Assembly: GCA_012274445.1 (NCBI GenBank) | Contig: JAAROD010000004.1 | Coordinates: forward strand, 1,798,001 to 1,862,000 | Length of the DNA stretch: 64,000 bases | Direction of reading: 5' to 3' | From: Sclerotiophoma versabilis | Lineage: Eukaryota > Ascomycota > Dothideomycetes > Pleosporales > Didymellaceae | In this document: in pieces, positions 1 through 11,764 of the stretch | Position numbering within the stretch: position 1 is the stretch's first letter | Layout: each line of letters begins with the position of its first letter | The notes under the pieces: generated by a model | The model's database searches: none | Told to the model about the DNA's origin: nothing | Seen by the model: the letters and a program-made list of their open reading frames with translations, nothing else | Position numbers and translations under genes: made by a program

Positions 1-430
1 ACTGCGACTTCTTCCTGCCTTGGGGCGTGGAGTCGGTCCTTTACACTGTTGTGATGGAGTGCTGTAAGCCCTAATTGCTCAGCTCTCCCTTTGAGTCTTG
101 TCGGCGAGGTCAGCACCAGTTACCAGAAGAAGATAAGTGACATTCCGTGGTAGGCGTTCAGTAAAAGAGATCGGCAAAGATGGGTATTAGTAAAGCATGA
201 GTGCTGGCTGTACAACCTTCTTCCAAGCCCTGCACTTCGTATGGAGTAATCAACAGTTCTTGGTTCTGACAAGGTTAGACGACAGGAGCACTGCGGATAC
301 CTGTCATCGTGTATGCTTCCCTACTTTAAAATGCCTTTCTCTAGTCTTCTACTTTCAAGGCAAACCTTCTCACTAGTGTGAGAGCCTACACCTACTCCTA
401 CTCCCTAACCACGCAGCTATTATCTTGAAT
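1..430. other. upstream non-coding segment
   Basis: No supportable gene in this edge segment. It presumably holds the promoter and 5' UTR of the P450 gene that follows, but I see no convincing TATA box or other named element. Confidence 0.5.
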
Positions 431-2137
431 ATGGCCACTACAGGTCTACTGAGCAGTGTTTCCCCGACACAGCTCTTGCTTTTCAGCTTCGTCGGTGTAG
501 GTCGACACCCATGTCGCCACGGCAGGATAACTGACAACCTATCAGTACTTCACATACAGCGTCCTCCGCGGCCTGTATAACATCTTCTTCCATCCATTGT
601 CGAAATTTCCGGGACCGAAACTTCGTGCTGGATTCTACTTCCCATACTACTACGATCGGTTCATAGGCGACTATATCATCCACTGGCGTGAGCTTCATGA
701 CAAATATGGAGAAGTCGTCCGCGTAGCGCCTCATATGCTGTCTACCATCTCTCCCGAGGCCTGGCGAGGTATGCAGTATACAACGATGCGGGCGTTCAGT
801 GCTGACACGTGCATCAGATATCTATGGACAAGGCAGAGAGCTGCAGAAAGACTGGACTTACTATCACCGCGACCCGGTTAATTCGGACAACAACATCGTG
901 GGTAGGATTTATCTTTGCAACTCCACGTTGTGATATTGATAATTATCAGAGGCTCCCGACAAGGACCATGTTCGTATGCGCCGCTGTCTGAACCACGCTT
1001 TCTCCGAACAGGCCTTGCGTAGCCAAGAAAGTATCATTACGGGATACATCGATCTCATGATCTCGAAGCTACACGCACGAGCGCGAGAACAGACTGCCAT
1101 CGATGCGACGCGCTGGATGAACGCCACAACATTCGACATTACTGGAGACTTGGCTTTTGGCGAACCTTTTGGCGCTCTAGAAGCCGGCGCAACCCACTCT
1201 TGGATCGAGGACACCTTTGCCGAGCTGAAGTGGATAAGACTGATGCCTGCACTTCGAGCATATCCTGTTGTAGGAGTGCCAATATTCGCTCTAATGAGAA
1301 GATTGCCCGCTTTAGAAAGAGCGAGGAAGAAGCACTACGGGTACCTAGACGAGAAACTAGAGAGGCGGTTAGAGTCAAAGGCCGACCGAAAGGACTTCAT
1401 AGGGTAAGTCCAATGACCATACAAGATACACCTACTCACATCCACACAGCCACATTATCAAGCACAGCGATGAGAAAGGCATGACGCCTGGCGAACTCAA
1501 ACAAACAAGCGCTATATTGATCCTAGCCGGCAGCGAAACCTCCGCAACCTGTCTAAGCGCAGCTGTATACTTCCTCCTCAAAAACCCGTCCTGGATGACA
1601 CGGCTACTAGACGAGCTCCAGCACGCCTTCACCCACGAATCCGAGATAACCTTCCACTCCCTCAGCCACCTCAAAGTCCTCAACGCCATCATCCAGGAAT
1701 CCCTGCGCATGTACCCGCCCCTCCCAATCGACATGCCGCGCATGACCCCCGCTGAAGGCGCTACCGTCGCATCGACCTACATCCCCCCGCACACCCGCAT
1801 CAGCATCCCCATGTACCCGGCCTACCACTCTGCGCGCAACTTCAAGGACCCCGACACCTTCGCTCCCCAGCGCTGGCTCGGCGACGCCCAATTCAAAGAC
1901 GACAGGCGCACCGTTCTCCAGCCGTTCTCCATGGGTTCGCGTAATTGCATCGGCCAGAGCCTCGCGTGGGCGGAGATGCGGAGCATCCTTGCACGTGTGG
2001 TGTGGAACTTCGAGATGGAGCTTTTGCCCGAGTCGGAATGTTGGGATCAGGGCCAGAAGATCTTCTTGCTCTGGTCTAAGCCGCCGCTTATGCTGAAGTT
2101 GAGGGCGAGACGTGGGGTGGGCGGGTTAGGGGAGTGA
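431..2137 (+). CDS. cytochrome P450 monooxygenase (CYP65-like)
   Basis: Haem-thiolate monooxygenase, expected in the ER membrane. Exons are 431-496, 546-768, 818-901, 950-1403 and 1450-2137 (504 aa, usual P450 length); all four introns are 46-50 nt GT-AG and phases close exactly. The N-terminus has a hydrophobic anchor (about residues 12-35) and the FFHPLSKFPGP hinge. Helix I carries AGSETSAT, helix K carries ESLRMYP (ExxR), and the haem loop is FSMGSRNCIGQ with Cys442 as ligand. The overall pattern, including SPEAWRDIYG, resembles fungal CYP65 / isotrichodermin C-15 hydroxylase or benzoate-4-hydroxylase-like enzymes (family inference; substrate unknown). It converges on the alpha/beta hydrolase at 3360-4457. 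The stop codon lies inside a short tandem repeat. Confidence 0.9.
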
Positions 2138-2200
2138 GTAATTCAGCAGGGAGTGAGTAATTCAGCGGGGATTGAATAATCCAGCAAGGAGTGAGTAATG
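2129..2200 (+). repeat. short minisatellite at the P450 3' end
   Basis: About four imperfect copies of a 17-18-nt unit (GGAGTGAGTAATTCAGC and variants) begin in the last codons of the P450 and run into the 3' UTR. The TGA stop lies within the first copy. Confidence 0.75.
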
Positions 2201-3359
2201 GAGAGTGAAGTAGTTAGATCTAAGGAAGCACGAAACACGATTCAGATATCACAGCAGATTACATCACCAACATGACGCTCTAGAAGATAGACACAATCAC
2301 ACGACATATCACCCCCACCCCCTTCCTTTCTCACCTTTGAAAAAAAAAAGAATATACAATCGCTGCGAATGCGCTTATATCTATTGCGTCTCTACTTTAT
2401 CACTCGCATTACTATCCATTGACAGTCTGAATCAATGGGCTCTGCACATCTCGAGTCTATCTAAGATTTTAACATCGATCTTGTTATGATTCTTTTCTTG
2501 TTCCAGCCCTTACGGTTGTATTTAAAAAAAAAAAAAAAAAAACTTTCACGCGGAGAGAACGTTGTTAAGATATACTAGCTGAACACAGCGATGTAAAGCA
2601 ATGTAGAGCGATGTAGAGCATAAAACAAAAAAAGCCCTGTGTTGAAATCTTTTCAATCCCAAAGATGTAGTAGTGTAGCTGGAAAAAAACCCTACCGTCC
2701 TACATCAGAATCAGAATCATACCAAAGTGCAGACGTAGCGGGTTTACACGCTCTTTTTTTCCCTTGTGGACGGATTGGGGGGGGGGGGGGAGCAGTCATA
2801 GTAATTCAATACCTGTAGAATATTTAGGTTTGATATACTAAGACACTAAAAATACCTTTGATCAATCTAGATCGCATACATGTCTCGTTGTTACGCTTTC
2901 ATCGCGGTGCTGGATTAATACTTGTATTGTAGGACTGCGCATTGCACACCAACCAACAAGAATTTTTTTTCTATGGGCAAGCAGAAGTTAGCTCAACCCT
3001 GCGGGTTAGGAATTATACTGGATGGAATCTTCCAAATGTTCTTCTGCTAGAGGTAATGCTTATAGACTCGCCCGAATGGAGAGCCCATCTTCTACTTTTA
3101 CCACTTTTTGCGGTGCCTGCTCTTGTGAAAAAGAAAAAGAAAAAGAAAAAGAAAAAAGGAACATGCTAGGGCAGACAGACAGCATTGAATGAATATACAG
3201 GGCAGATTTCAGAGTTTGGTTTCGGCTCGGTTCAGCTGACGATATGAGATTACGGAAGGTATCTTTGCGCAGGATGCGGTAGATGATGATATTAGGATTA
3301 GTACTTGTGTCTAACAAAAATGATCAAAATAGGGTATCGAGTTCATATCTTATCCAACC
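2201..3359. other. intergenic, low-complexity rich
   Basis: No gene supported. The stretch holds a run of 19 A (2524-2542), short GATGTAGAGC-like tandem copies near 2589-2620, a run of 14 G (2777-2790) and an AAAAAG simple repeat (about 3127-3157). It is the shared 3' flank of two convergent genes. Confidence 0.6.
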
Positions 3360-4457
3360 TCAATCCCTCCTGATCACATCGATGACCCAATCAAGCCCTT
3401 GTTTACCCTCGCTAAGACGGTAGGGCGCAGTTAGCACGAAGCAGTGCATCTGTTTCTCCCAGTGCAGCCATTCTCCCTTGACGCCGTGTTCAGATAGTCT
3501 GTTGCGGAAGACGACGCCGTCAGGGCTTAGTACATCGTACCCAGCAGTGACACCGTGTACCTTGATACCACTCTTGGCAAGTAGTGAAAAATCAGCATTG
3601 ATAGGGGACACAATACGGTCTGCTGGGTCCACGTCACCGGCATGCCAAGCTTTTGCAGTGTCCTTGATCAGCTCAGGTGAGAGCAGGGGGTCGAATTTTC
3701 GCAGTTTTTCAATGTCAGGGTTGTTGCGCGTCATGTCGATCGATGGACAGATGGCCATCACGGAAACAGGCCGGGGTGTTCGCTCCATCTCAGGGTTCTC
3801 CGACTCCTGCCGCAGAGCCTCCATGACTAGACATAGAATGATATTGGCGCCGGAAGAGTCTCCCATGAAAATCACTCTTTCGCCTGCATGTTCCGCCGTC
3901 CTCATCAAGTCATGATAGAGCCTCAAACACCAAGGAAAAGAACTTGATGCTGTGTTGTTGGGCGCCAGCGGTGGTGATATTAATGAGATGACAGTGTCTG
4001 GCACCACCTGCGCGAGCTTAGCGCACACCCACCAATGCTGCCCCGATGGTACCTGCTGCCAACTTCCTCCAGCAATATAGTAAACCCGTTTTGATGGCGT
4101 CTTCGCCGGCTGCTTCGGTGGCATGATATCGTAGATATGGATGTCGCATACAGTGCGGTGTGAGGCCATACATGGCTTGAGCTGTGATTTCGGGGGATTG
4201 AGGCTGATCGATCCGTCCTCGTGCTTCGGCCTGCCGGCGTTGAGTGGTTTGCGGAACAGACGTACAAGGTGCATCAGCACGCTCATAAGCATACTGCGAT
4301 CATTGCGTTCTGTAACCTTGATAGATGGGTCGTCATGGGCAGCATAATGATGTGTTTCAGTCATGGTGTTCTGCGCTTGCACGGTACGAAACTGGAAGAC
4401 ACGAAGTGGCAGGAAAAACATGAAGGCAGCTATGGAAATGGACGATATGCAGGGCAA
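3360..4457 (-). CDS. alpha/beta hydrolase, HSL/esterase-lipase type
   Basis: Intronless, 365 aa from the upstream ATG. Carboxyl-ester hydrolase fold of the hormone-sensitive-lipase group. A GDSSGAN nucleophile elbow contains the catalytic Ser, YDVLSPDG supplies the Asp and MHCFVL the His. The oxyanion motif HGGG is altered to YYIAGGSW, a change that could affect the oxyanion hole. The first 31 residues include a hydrophobic run (SIAAFMFFLPLRVF) that may be a membrane anchor or signal; an alternative ATG at 4364 (MTETHH) would drop it, and I cannot decide between them. Such fungal enzymes hydrolyse small esters or lactones or act beside P450s in detoxification or metabolite tailoring; its actual substrate is unknown. 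Confidence 0.85.
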   Translation of the reverse strand: MPCISSISIAAFMFFLPLRVFQFRTVQAQNTMTETHHYAAHDDPSIKVTERNDRSMLMSVLMHLVRLFRKPLNAGRPKHEDGSISLNPPKSQLKPCMASHRTVCDIHIYDIMPPKQPAKTPSKRVYYIAGGSWQQVPSGQHWWVCAKLAQVVPDTVISLISPPLAPNNTASSSFPWCLRLYHDLMRTAEHAGERVIFMGDSSGANIILCLVMEALRQESENPEMERTPRPVSVMAICPSIDMTRNNPDIEKLRKFDPLLSPELIKDTAKAWHAGDVDPADRIVSPINADFSLLAKSGIKVHGVTAGYDVLSPDGVVFRNRLSEHGVKGEWLHWEKQMHCFVLTAPYRLSEGKQGLDWVIDVIRRD

Positions 4458-5181
4458 AAGAATCGTAGATTTAGGTAGATCTAAACATTCCCAGCGAATT
4501 GGGTGCTGTCGACGCGTCCACAGAGCGTGTCATTGTTAGTGGTGACGTCAAAGACGCGCCCTCGGATCGTGGTAGTCTGCATGCGATGTATTGCTCGAGG
4601 ATCCTGCTTTGAGCATCATTCTGCAAGAAGTGCAAAGTTCTTGAGGACTTCGTGAATTGCGATACATACGCATAATGGGATTGATGGTTTTCGGCGAATT
4701 GCAGGTGATGCGTTACTGGCATTAATGCTGTTTGTGCAACTTTAGCGGGCTGCGTCAACGATCTGCGCGCTCGATGAGCAAGTTTTTCCACAGCTGGGAG
4801 CCAGCGCGAATTGGAACGCTACCAACGTCAAGGGTTCAGGTGCGTGAATCAGACGCGCGCGGAGTCCTTGGCCGCCTTTGTGGCTCCGCAACTAGCGGAA
4901 TGTGCCCTGGGGACCATTTTTCCGCTCCGCCAGCGTCGTCCGCCGGCACACCTTCCGGCTTGAGGCTCTTGTCGTCTTGGTATCCTGTGTCGAGACCTTT
5001 TCCTGGGTACGTTCTAACTACTTTAGTCAGTGCTGCCAACTGTTGTTGTCTCGGCGCACGTATGCTCACAGCGCATTGTCACGCCAGTGAATCAAGGCGA
5101 AATGGTAATATAAGAAACACCTGAGCCACACGCGGCGTCCCCGTTGACCTGACCCACAGGACTCCCCACAGTCTATTATCA
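4458..5181. other. divergent intergenic region
   Basis: Between the start of the hydrolase (minus strand) and the start of the NADPH oxidase (plus strand); expected to hold both promoters. Short ORFs on both strands lack codon bias or recognisable motifs and were not accepted. Confidence 0.5.
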
Positions 5182-7227
5182 ATGGCTCAGCAACAAAATC
5201 TGACCGACGACGAGATCAAACAGTTTATCGACGATTTGGACCGCGACAACAATGGCAAGATTGACTACTGGGAGTTAGAACGCAAACTCGAGGAAGTGCA
5301 CAAGAAAATCGCTCCCAAAGCACAGCCACACCACCTTCACCATGAAACACGAACAGAAGCGCGACGCGAGTTCCTTCGTAGCATTATTGGAACCCGCGAG
5401 GACCACATTGATGAAGCCAAGTTTGCAGAGAGTGTGAAGAAATGGGAAATACCTTCGCTGGAACAGGATCGGAAGGAAGCAAAACAAGAAGATGATTACT
5501 GGAAACAAATGTCTATTTGGAGGCGAGCACGCGCTTTTTGGGCTGTCAAAGGGCCGGAGATCGCGTTCTTGACTCTTGTTGCAGCCTTCATGGTCGCATT
5601 CGGTGTGTGGCAGCTTGTCAAATACCTCACATATGATGAGTACACTCCAGCATTCGGTTGGGGCGTGGTAGTCTCGAAGACATGCGCAGGAGTGCTCTAC
5701 CCGACATTCTTCTTCCTCATACTGTCCATGTCGCGTTGGCTGGCCACCTTTCTTCGACGCTTCTACTTCGTCTCCCGTTTCATCAACTGGGATCTTTCGC
5801 AATCGTTTCATATCAAGATGTCCATCGTTGCTCTGACCTTTGCAACGCTGCACGCCATCGGCCACCTTTCTGGATCCTTCGTCTTTGGCAGCATGGCGAA
5901 TCGCCAAGACAAGGTTGCTGTTGTGCTCGGTGCCGATGCGGTTCCGCGTTCATATGTCGACTATGTCAGGTCCTTGCCCGGATGGACAGGTCTTACAGCT
6001 ATTGGCTGCTTTTATCTGTTGACAGCTTTAAGTATGCCGCAAGTCCGGAAGTGGAGCTACGAAGTTTTCCAGTTGGGCCATCTCCTCATGTTCCCAATCA
6101 TTGGTCTCATGATTGCACACGGTACTGCTGGGCTTTTTCAGTGGCCGATGTTTGGTTACTGGCTCGCAGTCCCTGCACTCTTTGTTATCTTCGAGCGAAC
6201 CTGGCGACTCATCCTGGGATTCCGCCCCATCAACGCCGAACTCGAGTTATTGGACGAGGAGACGACCATGGTCACTGTCAACGTCCCTCATAAGAGGCCT
6301 TGGGATTATAAAGCCGGACAGTATGTCTTCGTCCAGGTGCCGCAGTTATCCCGCTGGCAATGGCACCCCTTCACTGTCTCAACCTGTGTCAACAATAGAA
6401 TGCAAGTCCACATCAAAGCAGACGGTGACTGGACGAATGAATTGCGAGACATTGCAAAGAAAGGTGGCAAGAAGCAATCGATCAAAGTTGGTCTTGACGG
6501 GCCATATGGAGCACCTGCGCAGCGTTTCTATGATTTCGAGTACAGTATGGTCTTTGGGTAAGTGATACCGCAATTTTTCCAAGTATTGAAACTAATCCAA
6601 CACAGAGCTGGTATCGGCGTTACACCATTCTCGGGTGTACTGACTGACCTACAACATCATGAGCTTGAGCGCACGAGGTCAGGCGAAAACTCTACAGAGT
6701 CGGGTTATGAAAGTGGCAAGGCTTCACCTTACGAAGATCACCGACGTGTTGACTTCCACTGGATGGTCCGCGACAAGAACAATCTTCTCTGGTTCTCAGA
6801 CCTCCTGAACGAAGTGTCTCGTGCCAACGAACTTGATCGTTCGCATCTCGATATCCGCATTCAAACATATGTCACTCAGAAACGCAAACAAATATCCGAA
6901 CACGTGTTTCGATGGTTGCTTGAGAAGCACAGGACCGACGAGCACCCGCAGTCACCCATAACTGGACTTTGCAATCCTACACACTTCGGTCGTCCAGATA
7001 TACCTGTAATCATGGAAGAGCACTACACAGATATGTGCAAGGTTGTGAGCGAGAGATTGCAGGAGAAGGACTCGAAGAAGAAGGATGAGATTAATGTCGG
7101 AGTCTTTTTCTGTGGACCTCCAGTCATCGGTCAGCAGATTGCAGATCAGTGCTCGCAGATGAATGCCAAAGCACGGAATGAAGGGAGGAAGATCGAGTAT
7201 CGATTTATGATTGAAGTGTTTGGCTAG
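5182..7227 (+). CDS. noxC: NADPH oxidase with EF-hand (NoxC type)
   Basis: Membrane flavocytochrome that moves electrons from cytosolic NADPH through FAD and two haems to oxygen, producing superoxide. Exons 5182-6557 and 6606-7227, 665 aa. One canonical EF-hand loop is visible at residues 20-31 (D20-x-D22-x-N24-G-K-I-D-x-x-E31), the feature that separates fungal NoxC from NoxA and NoxB. Six hydrophobic segments span about residues 125-345. The haem ligands fit the NOX pattern: His-x13-His in TM3 (FHIKM to LHAIG) and His-x12-His in TM5 (GHLLMF to AHG). FAD motif H395-P-F-T and NADPH motif C628-G-P-P are intact. The C-terminus (FMIEVFG) differs from the ENF-like end of NoxA/NOX2. Calcium regulation is inferred from the EF-hand. 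Confidence 0.92.
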
Positions 7228-7790
7228 ATGTTAATTTCTCTTATACCATGAATTAGACAGGGATCTTTTAATGCAATGATGTTGTGACCAGACTCCTCCA
7301 AATGCGTCTTCATGGATCTCTCCTCAGCGGATGACAAGGTCTTGGCTGCTTGTGTTCTAGTCGTCATTTTGTGGCGTGCCATGGCTTACTCCCAAGCTAC
7401 AGCCCTATCATGTCCTATTTGAGACTCCGGTTACCCGTTCTCAGCCACAGTCAGGCAAGACACATCCATAAAAACCCCAGTATCGTAGATTCTTTCGATA
7501 CCACACGCGAATTTAATTCCCCCAGCCAATACTGCGAAATGACGGATGCTACAAGGATCAAATGCACGCTCGACCACGTATTGGAGAAGGATAATAATTA
7601 CCCCATCCTTTGCACCATTCTGATAGTGCAATTTACTCTCCTCCTGGAGCTTGTTGCACATGCCAACACTGACTGTTGCCATATTTTTGATGAGGATGAT
7701 GGTAAAACTGCCTTCGGCGCATCTACAGACACAACAGCACAGGGAGCACTGCTGCCATCGATCATAGAAGAGCAACCTCGCCCACAAGCA
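7228..7790. other. intergenic / possible 5' extension of the next gene
   Basis: The frame of the next CDS is open from 7350 on, so an upstream start (ATG at 7350 or 7539) is formally possible. The encoded stretch has no family resemblance, apart from one hydrophobic run near residues 85-98 of that longer ORF. Confidence 0.4.
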
Positions 7791-8522
7791 ATGTCTGGGA
7801 TTGACAGTCCTCAATCTATCACGAACAATCAAGATCTACAATCAGCACAGAAGAAACCACCACCTCCACCGGACTGCTGCACCTGCTGCATTCCCAATCC
7901 CACGCCAAATGTCCGCGCAAACCGTCTTATCGCGGCTGTCTTTCTATATGCGGGTGTCCTCACTACCTTCATCATACGCATACACGACATGAACCATCCC
8001 CACATTCGTTCTGAGTGCCAGGCGTATATTTCAAAGGGTCAGGTCAGGATACCAGAACCAAACTGGTGGGTTGTGGTACTGTTCAATATCCTGCCTTTTA
8101 CCGCTGCAAGCTTCAGCTTGATACGAACAGTGGTTGACTGCTTTCTTGTACGATGGGGACAAGGGCTAGGATATGGCGATAAGACAAAAGGAAATACATG
8201 GCCATGGTCGCCGTGTATGCCGATCTTCTTGGTGTGGTTTGGAGTGTTCATGTGTATCAGACTGCTATTTGCCGTGCCAATTGCGTGGATGATGGGTCGA
8301 CCCGCGAGCAGCGTATGGTCGGTGCCAGAGACTAAGGCAACAAGTGGAGAAGATATTGAGATGCAAAATGAGGAAACAAGAAGGCTGGTTGACAATGTAG
8401 ATGGAGGAGACGCAGACGAAGGAGATACGGGGCTATATGGACCACCTGCTTACGATGAAGCTGTGCCTCAAGAACTCCAAGGCCGGGCAGATACACACAA
8501 GGGAGTGTCATCTGTGTCTTGA
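7791..8522 (+). CDS. small membrane protein with C-terminal PY motif, unknown function
   Basis: 243 aa from the chosen ATG (MSGIDSPQ). I do not recognise the family. Visible features in order: a Ser/Gln-rich start, a PPPPPDCCTCCIP stretch about 30 residues in, three likely membrane segments (LIAAVFLYAGVLTTFII; WWVVVLFNILPFTAAS; FLVWFGVFMCIRLLFAV) and an acidic cytosolic tail ending with GPPAYDEA. PPxY motifs bind WW domains of Rsp5-type ubiquitin ligases, so trafficking control or an adaptor role is conceivable (inference). The Cys-rich patch next to TM1 could be palmitoylated. The start was chosen because conserved-looking sequence begins there; the frame stays open to 7350. Confidence 0.6.
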   Translation: MSGIDSPQSITNNQDLQSAQKKPPPPPDCCTCCIPNPTPNVRANRLIAAVFLYAGVLTTFIIRIHDMNHPHIRSECQAYISKGQVRIPEPNWWVVVLFNILPFTAASFSLIRTVVDCFLVRWGQGLGYGDKTKGNTWPWSPCMPIFLVWFGVFMCIRLLFAVPIAWMMGRPASSVWSVPETKATSGEDIEMQNEETRRLVDNVDGGDADEGDTGLYGPPAYDEAVPQELQGRADTHKGVSSVS

Positions 8523-9276
8523 TCGTAGATAGACCGCCACGTGGACGCAATTAAAGACGAAGACCAAAGGCTCCGACCCTCATCAAAACAAGTGTACTTT
8601 TCCATATTCACCACCTCTTTGCTTAACTTACAGCGGCTATTAAGAAGTTCTGAAGAGACAGAGAACAGCGCATGCAAATGTCTGCCGATGAATACGCTTT
8701 TGGGAACATATCGTTTGTTGTTGTACTACAATCAGGCATGCTGTAGAAGTCGTTATTGCGGTCGGCTCTTTTCTTCTTCCGCGCAATCCCGTGGTGTTTG
8801 CACAGACGTTCTTCTCGAAAGTAGGGGTGAACAGCAAGGCCTGATTAACGACGTTTGAGAAGCCTTGTACTTGTTTTGAGTTCCAGTTCTGATCCTCGGA
8901 CGAGGTGAGCATGGCTTCTACGGGTGGAAATCGTAAAGTTCTAGGTGGATCGATTCTTCTACGGCCCACTTCGAATGTCGCAATTGTCTTTCTAGTGAAC
9001 GTCATCAGTTTTCGCCCTCACCATCTCTTCGGTTCCAACACGAAGCTGCACGTCAGGCGCAAATGGGAGTCGTACAAGTATCAACGTGCAGCACGAGCCG
9101 CAGCTACCCGCCCCGATACCCGTACCTGCCTCTTGCGTGACTCAGGTCAGTTGACAGCCCTGCGCAGTGCATCCGTCGCTACCCCGCGCCTCGTTTGTAC
9201 TTGACCCCGCCATTTCACTCGTCTAGTCCTTCCGTGGGACAATCACGCCATCGCCGCCAGTCCACAATCGCACAAC
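8523..9276. other. intergenic
   Basis: No gene supported. Short ORFs on both strands (for example 8640-9005 minus and 8905-9204 plus) lack homology signs. The segment presumably contains the promoter of the sulfite oxidase-like gene. Confidence 0.5.
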
Positions 9277-10546
9277 ATGGTTCAGGTACGCACCCTTTTT
9301 GGCCGTCCTGTGCACACAAATTACTATAACAGGAAGACTGTTTACTGTGGAACGCGCTACTGACACCACTAGCTCGAATACTCAGTCGAAAAGCCACTCA
9401 ATCGGGAGCCGGAGCTCGACAAGCTTGTCTCGAGGTACGGGATCTATGAGGCAGAAGGCGAACTACGCGATGTAGACATATAGTAACATTCGTTGCAGCT
9501 TCATTACAAAGGAAGGTGGATACGATCGTAACCATGGACCTATCCCACACCTTGACGCAGCTACACACCAAGTCTGCGTTTACGGCCTGGTCAAGACGGA
9601 ACTGTCTCTTCACATTAAAGACCTGGAAGCACTTCCACAGCACAGCGTGATATGCGCACTACAATGCGCCGGCAACAGACGTCACACCATGCGCACGAAA
9701 CTGAAGGAAGTGTCCGGCATTGATTGGTTTGACGGTGCTGTTATGAACTGCAAGTGGACCGGACCGCTATTGAAAGACGTCCTTGACAAAGCCGGCGTGA
9801 AGGTCGCAAAAGAAAAGTGGAAAGATGCACACGTCGCATTTTCTTGCTTTCAAACGCCGACCCAGGATGACGAGTACTACGGCGCTAGTATACCTTTGTC
9901 ACGGGCTATGGATCCTAACAGTTCCATCATCATAGCTCTCAAGATGAATGACAAGCCTCTGCCACCGAACCATGGTGCACCAGTTAGAGTTGTCACACCA
10001 GGTATCGCTGGTGCAAGAAGTGTCAAATGGCTCGATCGCATCACGGTGCAGATGTGCGAAAGTAGCAGCTATTATCAACAGCACGACTACAAGATCCTAC
10101 CACCGGAAGCAGATTGCAAAGAGAAGGCAGAAGAATGGTGGGGAAAAGTAGGCGCACTGCAAGACATGCCGATTAACAGTGTCATTGGTGTACCTAAAAC
10201 AGGCTCGACAGTTCACCGAGATGAGAATGGGACAATAGAGGTCAAAGGTTACGCATTGCCGAGTGGTTCTGATGGACCAATCAGTAAGGTCGAGGTCAGC
10301 GTTGATGGGGGAGAGACGTGGGTAGATGCAGAGCTGGATCAGAGCCACGAGGACAAGGATGCAGATCTGAAGTGGGCTTGGACCTTGTGGAAGGCCAGGG
10401 TCAAAGTTGAAAAGGGCAAGGATGTGATTATTTATAGTAGAGCGACTGACAGAAGCGGCAACACACAGCAGAAAAATGTGGAGTGGAACTTCCGGGGTGT
10501 CGGGTACAACGCCTGGGGTGAAGCTTCAGGTATTGAGGTGGTCTAA
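9277..10546 (+). CDS. sulfite oxidase-like molybdoenzyme (haem-free)
   Basis: Molybdopterin oxidoreductase expected to oxidise sulfite to sulfate. Exons 9277-9285 (only ATG-GTT-CAG), 9373-9434 and 9499-10546; 372 aa. The sulfite-oxidase Mo domain is complete: the YDRNHGPIP entry motif, and LQCAGNRR with Cys80 as the Mo-ligating cysteine. The C-terminal Mo-co dimerisation domain includes KVEVSVDGGETW and the W-rich end (WKARVKVEKG, NVEWNFRGVGYNAWGE). There is no cytochrome b5 domain and no mitochondrial presequence, so it resembles plant-type, haem-free SO rather than animal SUOX. I see no clear PTS1 (it ends IEVV), so a cytosolic location is more likely than peroxisomal. Confidence 0.9.
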
Positions 10547-10734
10547 CGCTGCCCACGAGGTATCGATTGCAGGACTGTTGGTAGATGTAATTTCTGATCT
10601 TTCAATAACGACATATGACAAACCTTTCGGTTCTATCGTATGTCACACCCTAGCCATTCATAATATCAGACACCACCCATGCTATGCTCGTAAATCATTT
10701 CCATGCCACACTCATCTCTCAGCGCTATCCGTCC

Positions 10735-11289
10735 TCACAGCCCCAAACTCTTCTTGACATTCTGCCGCACAATCTTCTCGTACTCATCTCTCTTGTTCCT
10801 CCACATTTTCGCCGCATCGATGTTCGCAGGGCTCTCGTCGTTCGGCTCAGCCAGCATACTCATCACGCTGATCAGTATCTTCTCGACGCTCTGGATCGGC
10901 GACCAGCGCTCCGACGCTTGCTCGTACTGGTGCGGGTCGTCGCCGGGCGGGTGCAGGATCGATATGCATACTTCGCCGTTGTTGTACACTACGCAGAAAG
11001 TCAGCTACAAGTTCCTACACACACACCTTGACCGTATTGACGTACCGTTGGGATGCCACATCTCCGTCAGAAACTTCATCTTCGGCGGCGCTAGAGGATA
11101 GTCTTTGGGGAACTTGAGCTCTGCGGGGAATATGCCGCCCTCGAATGGTGTGCCTTCTGGTCCTTGGATTAAGGCTTCCCACAGGAACATGTCATCTTCG
11201 GTAACGGGGCCGGCGGTTATGCCTTCCGGAGGGTCGGAGGAAAGGGATTTGTATTCTTTGAAGAGGCGCTTGGCGGCTGGGTTCGACAT
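10735..11289 (-). CDS. ubc7: ubiquitin-conjugating enzyme E2, Ubc7/UBE2G type
   Basis: E2 that transfers ubiquitin to ER-associated degradation substrates together with Hrd1/Doa10-type ligases. Exons on the minus strand: 11289-11046 and 10988-10735; 165 aa, exactly the Ubc7 length. The UBC fold is complete: an N-terminal AAKRLFKEY helix, the WHPNVYNNGEVC block with catalytic Cys89, and the class-specific loop insertion after it (HPPGDDPHQYEQASERW) that marks Ubc7/Ube2g. The 57-nt intron splits the Val codon between WHPN and YNNG. It is a cytosolic enzyme, normally recruited to the ER by Cue1. It converges on the sulfite oxidase-like gene with 188 nt between the stops. Confidence 0.95.
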
Positions 11290-11764
11290 GGTATGTGCGG
11301 TGTATGGGTCAAGTTGTTGTATTTATTGTTGGGCGCAGCGATTGCAGTGACAGCGGTGGTGGCAGCGGGGCAGTTGTGGGTTTTGTAGATTCGCGAGATG
11401 GGTAACTTGGCGTGCAGTTTTGTATGATTTGCGTAATCCTTGTTCTCTTTAAATAAGTGGTCTAAGAGGTTCAAAGCTATTGTTTAGGTGTTTCGAGGTA
11501 ATCGCTGCTTTAACTAGGTGAACGGCTTTGTGCATGATCCCGACACGTCGGCTTTCGGCAACTAACACTAGCCCCGATGCACGAGCCAACGATGACATAA
11601 TGAGCTGTCTTGTTTGAAATGCGTCTAAGACGCGTCGATTTGAATTGCGAACGAAGGACCAGCCTGCTCTCCCAGTGACCAAACGCCTGGAGCGTTGTAC
11701 GATTGTTTGCTTTATAAGATCCCCTTGAAGATCCTCTAGAGAACGCCAAGCGATCTCTCCATTT
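11290..11764. other. intergenic
   Basis: Holds the Ubc7 promoter and the 3' flank of the STAND-like gene. Minus-strand ORFs at 11449-11829 and 11510-11749 could be remnants of a longer C-terminus of the STAND protein, but I cannot show this from the sequence. Confidence 0.4.
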
